From NCBI GenBank assembly GCA_004352715.1, contig SCFE01000091.1, forward strand, positions 1,632,404 through 1,696,403: a DNA stretch of 64,000 nucleotides, given 5' to 3'. Shown piece after piece: positions 47,667-58,527 of the stretch (positions within the stretch are counted from its first letter, which is position 1; every line of letters starts with the position of its first letter). Source of the stretch: Hofstenia miamia (Eukaryota > Xenacoelomorpha > Acoela). Both the position numbers and the translations under genes were made by a program. A model generated the notes under the pieces. The model was not told the DNA's origin, did not search any database, and was given only the letters and a program-made list of their open reading frames with translations.

Positions 47667-48306
47667 ATGAGAGGATCTGACGGCATAAAGCTTTCCACAC
47701 TTTCAGTTGCTAAATCAACTTTAAATGATATTCTTTTCTTCGAGTTGAGCTCTACTTAGGGCGAGACTGTCAACATCGTGATCAAAGGAAGAAGCAAATG
47801 GAACTAGAATTTGAGCTGCTTCGCAATCACTAACTTGTATTCTCTCCTGTCCAATGCTGACATCACTTTTTGTGTGATAACTCTTCTGGCACCTCTCTTA
47901 AGCAATGTTCTTCCTTCATGTTGCAAATATTCGCTTGAAGTTGATTCATTAGGTGAAATCTAACGAATCTTTAACCTTCTCTTTGCAAATAGCTTTTGCT
48001 AGCCTTCAATTTCTTGATGAAGGCAGTTTTCTTTTTTAAAAGCCTTCTAATTTTGGGCACTCTTTTTCTAGCATCATATTTTGTCAACTCTTATCACGCT
48101 ACCCACCTAACAGGAAGTCTCTGAGAAAACAGTAAATCTCTATCCTTTTTGTTTTTAATTATTTTTTCAGTTTCTGGATGTGTAATATCAAATTTATCAT
48201 TGAGAGACTTTGTATAAAGGCTTCTATCTTCCACTGCTTTCCTGGAGTTCTTGAAGAACACTTCTTAAGAGTATAATACTCCCTGTGAAGTCTTGTGATT
48301 TTGTCA
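47667..48306. repeat. copy 1 of overlap across a single N
   Basis: 640 bp repeated at 48308-48946. It has five Ts at about 47870 where copy 2 has four, plus a few substitutions (ttaggg/ttaagg, cacgct/cacgtt). Confidence 0.9.
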
Positions 48307-48307
48307 N

Positions 48308-48946
48308 ATGAGAGGATCTGACGGCATAAAGCTTTCCACACTTTCAGTTGCTAAATCAACTTTAAATGATATTCTTTTCTTCGAGTTGAGCTCTACTTAA
48401 GGCGAGACTGTCAACATCGTGATCAAAGGAAGAAGCAAATGGAACTAGAATTTGAGCTGCTTCGCAATCACTAACTTGTATTCTCTCCTGTCCAATGCTG
48501 ACATCACTTTTGTGTGATAACTCTTCTGGCACCTCTCTTAAGCAATGTTCTTCCTTCATGTTGCAAATATTCGCTTGAAGTTGATTCATTAGGTGAAATC
48601 TAACGAATCTTTAACCTTCTCTTTGCAAATAGCTTTTGCTAGCCTTCAATTTCTTGATGAAGGCAGTTTTCTTTTTTAAAAGCCTTCTAATTTTGGGCAC
48701 TCTTTTTCTAGCATCATATTTTGTCAACTCTTATCACGTTACCCACCTAACAGGAAGTCTCTGAGAAAACAGTAAATCTCTATCCTTTTTGTTTTTAATT
48801 ATTTTTTCAGTTTCTGGATGTGTAATATCAAATTTATCATTGAGAGACTTTGTATAAAGGCTTCTATCTTCCACTGCTTTCCTGGAGTTCTTGAAGAACA
48901 CTTCTTAAGAGTATAATACTCCCTGTGAAGTCTTGTGATTTTGTCA
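48308..48946. repeat. copy 2 of overlap across a single N
   Basis: Second version of 47667-48306. The one-base T-run difference keeps a 75-codon minus frame open here (48362-48589) that is shifted in copy 1. Confidence 0.9.
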
Positions 48947-49649
48947 TTAATGCTGCATGGGGTGACAGTTGGGATTTTTTTCTTATTCTATACATGGGAC
49001 AACATCTCAGAAGTCTCCTTAGTGTATGTTTTCAATTTAGGATCTGACTTATGAAGATAAAAATTTTGATTTCTTTACTTGGTAATTTTGTTCAAGTAAA
49101 GGGTTCAGTTATTTTCCTACTAACCAAATTTCCTCTTCTTGTCATTTTTACTTTTCTTTTTAGCTGATGTCATTTAGACAATAGCTGTAGCACAAGAAAA
49201 ATGTGCCAACTAAATAGATAAGACTTGCGCATAATGAAATTTAAAAATTTGAATTAGGTATTTATTATTTAAGCAATTCCACAATATTCTTAAGATGTTT
49301 GATAATATATAAACTTTTAGCTCCTGTTTAGAAACAATTACGTAGAATGAGCAAAACTAGTTTTATATAGCTTCACAATAGTGAGAGAATCTGAGAAGCT
49401 CTCATAGGAACATGGAATGAAAATTTAGTTGAATAAGAAATTAAAGAATTTCAATCCTTAAGCAAGAGTAATTTAATGAAGTAGCACCAAATTTGCATAT
49501 TATATAATGAATTTGCATTGACAAAGATTGAAAGCAAGCAAAAGATTTCTTTAATTTTTCAAAAAAAATCGCTAGGTATTCTTAAAATTATTTTACAGAA
49601 ATTATGATTCATTTTTTATTTTTTTAATATCGTATATGTCTTTTATGTT

Positions 49650-49684
49650 CAATACATAACAGCACTTGTTTAAATCAGAAAAAA

Positions 49685-49719
<35 letters not shown>

Positions 49720-50661
49720 ATTCAAATGGGGTTAATTCAGGCTTTTGAGAGCTAAATTTTCTAAACTTGCGCTTAGTTTGTCACTGTATGCTTTCGAAAA
49801 AATTTTATGTTAAGTAAATCTAGTCCAGTTCATTTTTTTCATTAAAAGCACATTCAAATCAATATTGGTATGTGTATTAACAAACCCTGCTTAGTAATTT
49901 AAAACTTAAAATGAATCTAGATTTTATCCGATGCATTTTTAGTTGTGTACTTATAATAATTATTTGTTTCTTTATCTGGCAAAGCTAATCAAAATAGAAA
50001 AAGAACGAATTTTCAATAATTGGTTTAAACAAATAATTCTGTACATTTGAATATTGTTTTCTAGCTAAAAATATGCTTTTCCATACGCCCTCTGAGAGGA
50101 CAGAATATTATTTTGCTCAATTTGTCCAGGGTCCTCTTAGAAGGAAAGACCGTTGCAAAGAACCCAAATTGTATTTCATTCCAGTGTTTTAATATTTTTT
50201 ACAAGAAAATGTGTTAATGGCTGATTAACACCAAAGTATTTAGATTTTAAAATTCCTCTCATATCACATTACGCACGGCAAAAATCAACACCCCTTTTCA
50301 GTTTACCTAGACAACATAAGTAGTTGTGTTTAGTTGTTGCTCCTTTGTATTGAGAAAAACTGAAACAAAAAATTTTAGGGATTGTAAATAAATTTTTTAT
50401 AAATCAACGCTGCCGGCTTGATATCATTTGGGTATACTTGGGAATTTAGTCGCATTTTAAAGAATTATATATATATATATATATTTATATATATTCTGTA
50501 TCCTCTAATCATTTAAGGCCTCAAAATATTTGGCAGTGTTATGAAAATGATCATATTGCAAATATGGGGAAACCTTTTTGGAACAGAATTTTTCGTGTGG
50601 GGAATTTGGGGCGCTAAAATGAAAAGCGTGGGTCTATGTGTTTAAGAATTTAAAAGTGAAC
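49650..50661. repeat. copy 1 of ~1-kb overlap across a single N
   Basis: Repeated at 50663-51679. The (TA)n runs at 49689 and 50466 are each one unit shorter than their partners in copy 2, as expected of two alleles. No gene inside. Confidence 0.92.
49689..49717. repeat. (TA)n microsatellite, 14 units
   Basis: The allelic partner at about 50702-50731 has 15 units. Confidence 0.88.
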
Positions 50662-50662
50662 N

Positions 50663-50697
50663 CAATACATAACAGCACTTGTTTAAATCAGAAAAAA

Positions 50698-50734
<37 letters not shown>

Positions 50735-51480
50735 ATTCAAATGGGGTTAATTCAGGCTTTTGAGAGCTAAATTTTCTAAACTTGCGCTTAGTTTGTCACT
50801 GTATGCTTTCGAAAAAATTTTATGTTAAGTAAATCTAGTCCAGTTCATTTTTTTCATTAAAAGCACATTCAAATCAATATTGGTATGTGTATTAACAAAC
50901 CCTGCTTAGTAATTTAAAACTTAAAATGAATCTAGATTTTATCCGATGCATTTTTAGTTGTGTACTTATAATAATTATTTGTTTCTTTATCTGGCAAAGC
51001 TAATCAAAATAGAAAAAGAACGAATTTTCAATAATTGGTTTAAACAAATAATTCTGTACATTTGAATATTGTTTTCTAGCTAAAAATATGCTTTTCCATA
51101 CGCCCTCTGAGAGGACAGAATATTATTTTGCTCAATTTGTCCAGGGTCCTCTTAGAAGGAAAGACCGTTGCAAAGAACCCAAATTGTATTTCATTCCAGT
51201 GTTTTAATATTTTTTACAAGAAAATGTGTTAATGGCTGATTAACACCAAAGTATTTAGATTTTAAAATTCCTCTCATATCACATTACGCACGGCAAAAAT
51301 CAACACCCCTTTTCAGTTTACCTAGACAACATAAGTAGTTGTGTTTAGTTGTTGCTCCTTTGTATTGAGAAAAACTGAAACAAAAAATTTTAGGGATTGT
51401 AAATAAATTTTTTATAAATCAACGCTGCCGGCTTGATATCATTTGGGTATACTTGGGAATTTAGTCGCATTTTAAAGAAT

Positions 51481-51511
<31 letters not shown>

Positions 51512-51679
51512 TCTGTATCCTCTAATCATTTAAGGCCTCAAAATATTTGGCAGTGTTATGAAAATGATCATATTGCAAATATGGGGAAACCTTTTTGGAA
51601 CAGAATTTTTCGTGTGGGGAATTTGGGGCGCTAAAATGAAAAGCGTGGGTCTATGTGTTTAAGAATTTAAAAGTGAACA
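50663..51679. repeat. copy 2 of ~1-kb overlap across a single N
   Basis: Second version of 49650-50661, continuing into unique sequence. Confidence 0.92.
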
Positions 51680-51995
51680 TGGGGCGAGACACAATACCTC
51701 TGGAGGGGGTGCGGTGGAGTGGTTTGCAAAAATCTTCTCAATCAAAATCTTTGAATAAATTACACAAATTTAAATTAAACAAAATGGAAAATTTCCTTAT
51801 TGCTCAGAAATGATGTAAAATTATTTACGAGAAGCGCTCCTAGTCTCGGTGAAGTTCGAAAGACCTTCCAAACCTGTGTCTCTTTTGAAGGATTTAAATC
51901 GCAGAATTTTGAAGTAAATATCAGACTCTAGAAACACATAAAATTGATTAGTTGTTGATAAATTTTAGTAGATCTGGTGCTACTTTTAACTGCAG

Positions 51996-52045
51996 AAATT
52001 TCATTTACTTCAGAAATTTCAGAAAGTGCAACTTTGCCTCCTCAG
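51996..52045 (+). other. weak candidate exon
   Basis: 'cttttaactgcag' precedes, and 'ctcctcag' followed by gtaact ends, a 50-bp stretch open in one frame ('FTSEISESATLPPQ'). The splice-site likeness is fair, but the stretch is short and no family is recognised. The frame also runs on past the donor. Confidence 0.18.
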
Positions 52046-52234
52046 GTAACTCATGTATTGGATAGAGATAGGTCAGTACAACCATTTGAAAATATTAGGT
52101 CAAAGGTTTGCCTGATTGTACAATTTATACTTTTATTCACATTTATTTTAATGACATTTTGCAGTTACTTTTATTGCAGAATGTATTTTCTTTATTTTAA
52201 TATTATGATTTATTTGGATGGGTTTATTATTTAA

Positions 52235-53290
52235 CGAAGCCTAATTATAAATAACAGAAAATTGAAGTTGCAATGCACTGTGTAACCTTGTTCTTTTACT
52301 CAAATTTATGGCTTAGTGAATAAAAAAATTGGAAAAATATATTCTAATGTATTGCTCTTATGCAATGCATAATTGTAGCAAAAAGTCATGTGGCAATACA
52401 AGCACTGTATAGTTTTGGAAAAATAAATACTATGAATAATTCATGTAAAATGTTCATACAATTTTGAGTAAATTATTTATCCAATTTTATTAACTAACTA
52501 CACCAATGCATTTACACCACACGAACTACTAAGGCATAATTCATAATAAATTTATTAAGCCTACGTCCATTTTAAATCTTCAGAAAAAATCTAAAAAATA
52601 TGGAAAATATATTATTAATATCATTGTTAGGTTTGTCATTAACTATGTACGTAAAAATGATTTCATGGTTAAAAATAAAACTAATATGTTTCTTTTCCAT
52701 CATATTTCACCACTAGAACGATGAAACTGCGATTAAGATCTGCACTTAATAACAACATCTTTAAAGTCTCTTACTTATTTTGGAGACGATTCGTCTAAAT
52801 TCAGTGTTTTGGCGAGCCAAGCCAAAGCTTTAGATTTGATTGTTCAATTATGATATAAAGTATTCGACATAAAGAGATGCCCTATGTGTTGGTTTAAGAC
52901 AGAACAGCCGGGTATTTGATTTTATAAAGCGTTCTAATTCGACTTACTTTGTCAATGCAGTAGTTGACGTGTACAGTCTTTTAGCAAATATACTAATGGA
53001 AAGGGACTTTAAAAGCAAGTAATTAGTATTCACTTTTGCAAATTTGGAGCATTCATTAAAATATCTAAATGTTAATTTTCCAACAATTCATCCCGTAACT
53101 CTCTTCTCTTTCCAACGTTAACAAATTATATCACCACATAAAAACGAAAATAGTCAAATATTGCGAGTACACAAAAATAATTTTTTGTACAAAAATTTTA
53201 GCTCAAACATTATTTCTTGACTATGATTAAAAATATTGATAACTAAGCCAACTAGGTTTTAACTAATTTTTTTCTTATTTAAAATTACGT
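52235..53290. other. intergenic, no feature recognised
   Basis: AT-rich with no supported gene or repeat. Confidence 0.45.
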
Positions 53291-53499
53291 GTAATTTAAT
53301 TTTTATATTTTTATGTTATGAAAACTTTTTTTTCTTTTATCGCGACATGTTTCGACAAATATTCTTGTCATCTTCAAGCATTTGTAGCAATGTTCCTGAA
53401 TTTTTTAATTAAATTTTTTTGATATTTAATAAATGTTTAAATTTGATTGATTTTTTTTTTTATTTATTAATGTTTTCTTGGTTGATTTAATACATATGT

Positions 53500-53695
53500 C
53501 TTCTGCTATCTTAGTTTCACGATGTTTTACTAGTATGTTAAAATTTTTTTTAGCTTAAGTGCACAATTGAATATATATTTCTGATAGTAGATGTCCTCTT
53601 ATATGTTCTTTTGCCCGAGTTTCTAAATGTATTCTAGTCTCGCCAATGTATGAACTTGAACATTCATCACAGTCGTATGAATAAACGATATTAGA
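53500..53695 (-). pseudogene. GIY-YIG endonuclease domain of Penelope-like element
   Basis: The minus frame reads 'VYSYDCDECSSSYIGETRI' and then 'LETRAKEHIRGHL'. It shows the C-x2-C pair just before 'Y-I-G-x-T' and the R...K-E-H positions that are usual for the endonuclease of Penelope-like elements. The domain nicks target DNA to prime reverse transcription. It is in frame over about 60 residues, then degrades towards the 3' end of the element. Confidence 0.75.
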
Positions 53696-54059
53696 AGACA
53701 AGGAAATTGGTGTGTTATTTATTAAAAAACATCTCTATGGTTTTTTTTGTATAAAATATAGGAGAAATTTTTTAAACTTTTAATTTTTTGTTTTATGTTT
53801 TTATGTTTCTCTTCAGTTGTTCTTCTCGTGTTCTTATGAATGGTAACCTTCCGTATTTTTTTTGTTTTTTTTTGTTTTTTTGTAGAATTTAATGGTTGTT
53901 TCTTGGATGAAAATTTTCTATCAATGATCTTACGAATTAATTTTTTTGGAAAGCAATTTTTTTTAAGATCTTCTTTGATTTAATCCATCTTTCTGTTAAA
54001 CTTTTATAATTAGAGCATGATTCAAATATTCTATTGATTAAGCATAAAATGGTATTGAT

Positions 54060-54420
54060 TTTATGACTCTCATCACAATTTGATGAGAATGGTATGTATT
54101 AACCCTGTACAGGTTGGCTTTTGGTACCATTGGGTTGAAATTCATTCTGTGATATCAAAGAAAGTTGATCCTATTGTTTTTTTCATATTCTATTGTGAAT
54201 TTGATTTTCGATACATATTCATTCAAATGCTTCAAAAACTTTATAGAATCTTCTTTTGATGAAACCCTGCAAAAATATTATCGACATATCTAAAATATAT
54301 TAAAGGTTTAATGTTTTGAAAGTTTTTGGAATTTGCTTTAAATTAATTCCATTGCAAAGTTGGCTAATGTTGGACTAAGTGGTGACCCCATTGGCATTTC
54401 ATCTATTAGTCGATTTTTTT
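54060..54420 (-). pseudogene. Penelope-like reverse transcriptase, broken
   Basis: In order on the minus strand: 'DEMPMGSPLSPTLANFAMEL' (about 54345-54405), the template/primer-grip motif family form M-G-S-P-L-S-P; 'RYVDNIFAGF' (about 54265-54292), the catalytic motif, with Asn where the second Asp of YxDD is expected; 'IEYEKNNRINFL' (about 54160-54200); and 'HSHQIVMRVIKSIPF' (about 54040-54085), the family's H-x-x-Q/K thumb stretch. It would copy element RNA into DNA at a nicked target. The D-to-N change and frame breaks make it inactive. Confidence 0.72.
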
Positions 54421-54690
54421 TTTAATTAAATAAAAATTGATTAAATTTCCATTTTAGTTGTATTTTTTTTTTTATGGTACGATGTGACTTTTTTATTTGA
54501 TCTTCTGGGTTGATTTTCATAATGTAATCAAATGTATTTTAAAACAAATGATGTGACGTCTTCGTTAAAAATAATTAAAAATTTAATAAAAAATAAAAAA
54601 AATTAAATAAAAAAAAATTCGGGAACTTTGCAACAATGGCTTGAAGATGAAAACATGTTTTGTCAAAACATGTCGCAATAAATTAAATAA

Positions 54691-55471
54691 AAGTTTTAAA
54701 AAAAAAATTCAAAGTCTTAAGATTAAAACCATAAATATATATATAATATATTTAATTTAAATTTTTTATTCAATTGAAGAATTTTTTTTTTTTGAGGTTA
54801 GCTTTTAGGATTAGGATTTTATTTTTGCAAGGCAGGGTTAAAGCCCTTTCTTAATTGATTTCCAATTGAGAATTGTAACTTATGTTTTCAATTTAGTTAA
54901 TTAAATTAATTTAATTAAAGAATTAATTATTTTTTAATTTCAACGGGACGAGTTTTGCTTAAGGATTTGTTTCATTTCACGGTAAGGAAAGAATTTCAAT
55001 TTGATTTGACATTGAATAAATTAAATGGAAAGTTTAAATTTTGTAACTAAGGAAAAAATAAAAGATTGGGTTTTCTCTTAAATTTGGTTTTAGAATTGAA
55101 AATTTATTCTTTGATTTTAAAAAACAAAGAAATTCACCCCAAGCTTTCTTTTCTTCAACACAAATTGATTTCTTATTTAAAATCAAGTTTCTTCTTTCCC
55201 TTCCCAATTTGGCTTTTCCATTCAACTAAATAAAATAAACTGAAAAGGTTTAAATTGAAAATAAACTAAATTGAATACGTAATTTAAAAGATTCCAAAGA
55301 TTATTTTTTAATGAAAAGAAATTTTAGGCTCAAATGAAACTAAACAAAAAATCCAAAGTAGCCCACCTAACCCTTGCTTTAACAAACCAAACCCAACCAA
55401 AAAAAGCATTTTTAAGAATTTATTTTTTGTTTTGCCCACCTTCCTTTCAGCATTGAATTCATTTAATTCTT
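54691..55471. other. AT-rich low-complexity stretch
   Basis: Runs of A, T and short 'aattaa/aaattt' words. A 63-codon minus frame here (55034-55225) is lysine-rich and looks like chance. No feature recognised. Confidence 0.45.
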
Positions 55472-55484
55472 NNNNNNNNNNNNN
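55472..55484. other. assembly gap, 13 N
   Basis: The gap lies between AT-rich sequence and a second copy of Penelope-like reverse transcriptase. The copies differ by well over 10%, so this join may be a repeat-induced misassembly and not a simple overlap. Confidence 0.9.
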
Positions 55485-55625
55485 ACTTTATAGAATCTTC
55501 TCTTGAATGAAACCCTGCAAAAATATTATCGACATATCTACAGTATATTAAAGGTTTAATGTTTTGAAGATTTTCGAATTTGCTCTCAATTAGATCCATT
55601 ACGAAGTTTTTAGAAATGTATTTAT
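55485..55625 (-). pseudogene. second Penelope-like reverse transcriptase fragment
   Basis: The minus frame contains 'NFVMDLIESKFENLQNIKP' and 'RYVDNIFAGFHSREDSIK'. It matches 54239-54365 with scattered substitutions and the same YVDN catalytic variant. It is cut at its downstream side by the 13-N gap, and upstream of 'NFVMD' the sequence departs from the first copy. Confidence 0.7.
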
Positions 55626-56700
55626 TGTTTGTCCAACATGCTTTCAGCATTGTAGTCATTTTAATCATTGCTTAAATTTTTTTTATTGGTCGACTTGTAG
55701 TCTGTTATTATAGATATAATAAAAATGAAGGCCACGTCGACAGATTTTTTATGCCAAAATCAGTGTTGGAAGCAGGAGGGGATATGAGGAGGGCAAGGTC
55801 CTCCTGAGGCAAGATTTTCAAAATTGACGAGACTTTATTAAAATTGGTTTAACCATATAATAAATGTTGTTGGGAGGATATTTTGTACGTCGTCTATCTT
55901 TTTATTAATTTCAAACACAAGTGTTTAAAGACTAAACGTAATCAATTATTTTATTTTATTTGTATTTCAATTGAATACATTTGTCTTTGAATGAAAATAT
56001 ATTTTTTGAAGGAAATTTGTTATTTTCAAAATAAGGGACAAAATTTGTAGGAAATGGGCCCAAGATAGAAACTTCGTCCCGTTTGCAACTCCGGCTAATA
56101 TCATGCAACGCATCTAGACCTAAAGTATTACACTGTCAAACAGAGTTTTTATTCTTAAAATACCATCAAATTTTCAAATAAAGCATTCTAAACTTTAAAA
56201 TGACAAAACACAGTTGCTTCCTACAATCTTGAATTTTTTTTCATTTTAAAGAAGCAGTAAATAATTTCAGTATTTTGAAAAAACTTGCAAAAGCTTTTTG
56301 ATTTTATATTTTGAATATAGACCTACACGTTTTAGGGTGGAAGGAAAATTTTTTTTGATTTTTTTAAAAAAGGGTTTCTAAAAAGCTAGCTCTCCTTATA
56401 AGGCCATACACTTTACATGTTTTTATGTAGTTACCATCTTATCAATGCCGGCTACCCCTATATTTTTACTTGCAATTTGCAAGGGAGCAAAGTTGCAAAA
56501 TCCGGTAAATATCTTCCGATATTATAGCAATTGCCTCATGCTGTACACCATTCTGTAGAGCTCCCCGAAATAATCCACATAAACTTTCCCAGATTTTGCT
56601 TATTTCCCTTGATATGATAAGCGCTTAAGTTTTCCAGATGAGCAGATTAGTAAATTGATTTGAATGTACTGAAAATCGATGCCTTTTCAAACATCATGAA
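55626..56700. other. intergenic, no gene recognised
   Basis: AT-rich. 'cagtgttggaagcagg' at about 55765 and 'tagggtgga' at about 56333 resemble element ends but have no partners I can find. Confidence 0.4.
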
Positions 56701-56779
56701 AACATATTTTTGGCTATGCTTTGTGATTCAGATAAATCTTTACAAAATTGGGCAGTACATAAAATTTTGAAAGTATAAA

Positions 56780-57045
56780 GCATAAGAATTGATAATAATA
56801 TTGGAAAATTTGTGATTCCAGAATTTAATTCCAAAGCAACAACGTATCACCAAATGGCTAGCCTCGATGATCCAGGCAAAGACCAATACAATATATAAAT
56901 GATACTCAACCTGAAGATTTACGATTCCCTCCTCTGTGCATGAACCACACATATGTCATAGCCACTGTTGAAGCTTGTCACAGAGCCCTCCATATCAGTT
57001 GTAGGACATGAAAGGCAAGATGGCCTGATCAAACAATGAATTAAT
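56780..57045 (+). pseudogene. C-terminal remnant of 'HWD' family protein
   Basis: Plus frames read 'TYHQMASLDDPGKDQYNI', then 'EDLRFPPLCMNHTYVIATVE', then after a frameshift 'KLVTEPSISVVGHERQDGLI' (about 56975-57040). The last two correspond to the C-terminal 'P-x-H-T-Q-x-V-E-R-x-V-K-L-V-T-E-A-S' stretch I recall from the family seen at 21900 and 46840-49000. The fragment is short and broken. It is the least certain of the three. Confidence 0.38.
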
Positions 57046-58436
57046 GAAATCTTTTGAAGCAAAATTTTTTACCCATTTTAAATGTAGAATTCAGAAAAAA
57101 GATTTATTGATTTAGCTGTTTTCGTTGAATTGTAATATAAATTTAATTAATATCCTTTCGAAATAGTAGATGTATACAAACAGTTTACCTAAGCAATTCA
57201 ACATCTAAACTTTAAAAATATTTATATCTGAAACAAAACAAAAATATTGACTTTTTTGAAAATAGCTTGATTTCTGTTGCAGTTATTGCAAAATCTATCT
57301 CACAGCATATGTAACTTGGTGCTTCTGATTCTCTTAAGATAGAAATCTTTTTCCTACCATGCATAGATAAAAAAGTTAACGTGGACTTTTTCTCCCTCCA
57401 CTACAATTCAAAAAGCTTGCTTTTTGAATCAGAGGCAGCATTTGAAGACCCCAGTTTTTCAAAAATTAAAAAAATTGTTCTTCGTGCATATATATCACAT
57501 GTTCATATTGCATATGATGGAATAAACCAGTTAATAACCTAATAATTAATATGCGAGAAAAGCATATAGTACAGAATAACCTGCATAATTTCAATGATCA
57601 ATTTGAAACCCTTGTAAATGACATTTTTATTATACTACGAAACAATTCGGTTTAAGGCAATTTGCAATGCATTTCATTTTTTATAAACAGCGATCAAGAA
57701 CTACTCTTAACAATATTGGTTGACTTGTGCCGTCAATTTCAGAAGGTTTCATCCAGTGAAACCTTGAAAGCAAACATTTTCAAACCTCGTGCTGTGTTCA
57801 AATATCATTTGTTTTGTGCTTCACTGAAATAATTAAAATTTTAGGAAGTTTTCGTAGAATTATTTATAATTTGCATGATGATGTTATTAAATTGTTTTGA
57901 ATGTTTGCAGAATTTTTTGACAAAGATGTGATTCACGTTAAAAAATAATACTGAGGTTGTTTAAAGTTTCTTACTATTGTTTTTGTCACTTAAATTTTTC
58001 TGAAATTTTAGTCTATTTTATATGTAGTCTTATGTAAAAACCATTCTTAACATAAATGTCTTAATATATTAATATAAAAACATTTTAATTATTTTGCTTC
58101 AAAACCAAAACCGTCAAAATTAAAAAACTAATATTTTAGCTAACTTCGTGTTTCATTGCGATTAGTTACGATGATATTCTCCGGAATTTTAAAATATACT
58201 ATGCAACTGTACATCACGATTAATTACGTCTGCTGATGAATAATTAATAATTGATTGATAACGTTTCCAAGAGAAACAATATTATTGCTATAATAAGAGA
58301 AAAAATATTGAGTATTTTTTACAATTGGCATTGTGTTTTTCTAGTGCAGAACTGAAACACTTTAAAAGGAAATGCGGGACGAAATCGTCATTTGCAGCTT
58401 TCTCCTAAACGCAGGACATTTGATTGGAATTTTTAG
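57046..58436. other. intergenic, no feature recognised
   Basis: AT-rich with a small hairpin 'tcaaaaagcttgctttttga' at about 57409. No supported gene. Confidence 0.4.
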
Positions 58437-58521
58437 GTGCTGCGAGACTACAGGCGTGAACGAAATATGGGAGGCCATGGAACTCATCACGAATCTTTAA
58501 TGCATCACGCGCATCACGGCA
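58437..58521 (+). other. candidate host exon, His-rich coding
   Basis: An 85-bp stretch with clearly higher GC lies between an acceptor-like 'ggaatttttag' and a consensus donor gtaagt (58522-58527). In the frame open across both sites it encodes 'VLRDYRRERNMGGHG' followed by 'THHESLMHHAHHG', basic and then Gly/His-rich. It contains an internal ATG, so it could also be a first coding exon with 5' UTR. I cannot name a family. A histidine-rich start occurs in several small mitochondrial and zinc-handling proteins. No partner exon was found in the window. Confidence 0.4.
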
Positions 58522-58527
58522 GTAAGT

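Larger units (their letters stand above)
46840..49000 (-). pseudogene. 'HWD' family transposon-associated protein, long degraded copy
   Basis: Read on the minus strand, shifted frames carry, in order: 'ITRLHREYYTLKK' and 'EAFIQSL' then 'DKFDITHPETEKIIKNKKDR' (N-terminal 'LFDIAHA' block, about 48150-48300 and again 48790-48940); 'AHWDDKLMSDLSGRDKIDRI' (about 47600-47665); 'EYGVQKILAVPKVSSEKAD' (about 47540-47590); 'GTTAVNTG' (about 47480, family form D-T-T-A-S-N-T-G); 'CHHVLKIRLETVFSS' (about 47430); and 'NEISRNPATKA', 'LWYLSELTVGFVLFDD' (about 46810-46900). The Asp-containing HWDxK and DTTAxNTG boxes suggest an RNase-H-fold transposase, but that is inference. There are many stops and frameshifts, and the N-terminal third is doubled by the overlap at 48307. 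The family match is from memory; no name is assigned. Confidence 0.55.
53340..54690 (-). mobile_element. Penelope-like retroelement remnant with flanking inverted repeat
   Basis: On the minus strand, reverse transcriptase motifs precede a GIY-YIG domain, the order that defines endonuclease-bearing Penelope-like elements. Both edges carry the same roughly 60-bp sequence in opposite orientation: 'gcttgaagatgacaagaat...tgtcgaaacatgtcg' (53340-53400, minus) and 'gcttgaagatgaaaacat...tgtcaaaacatgtcg' (54618-54680, plus). The coding part is shot through with frameshifts at T-runs and lacks the N-terminal half. Confidence 0.75.

Noticed and set aside
55765-55800. 'cagtgttggaagcagg' as a hAT-type terminus
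   Set aside because: No inverted partner at plausible distance.
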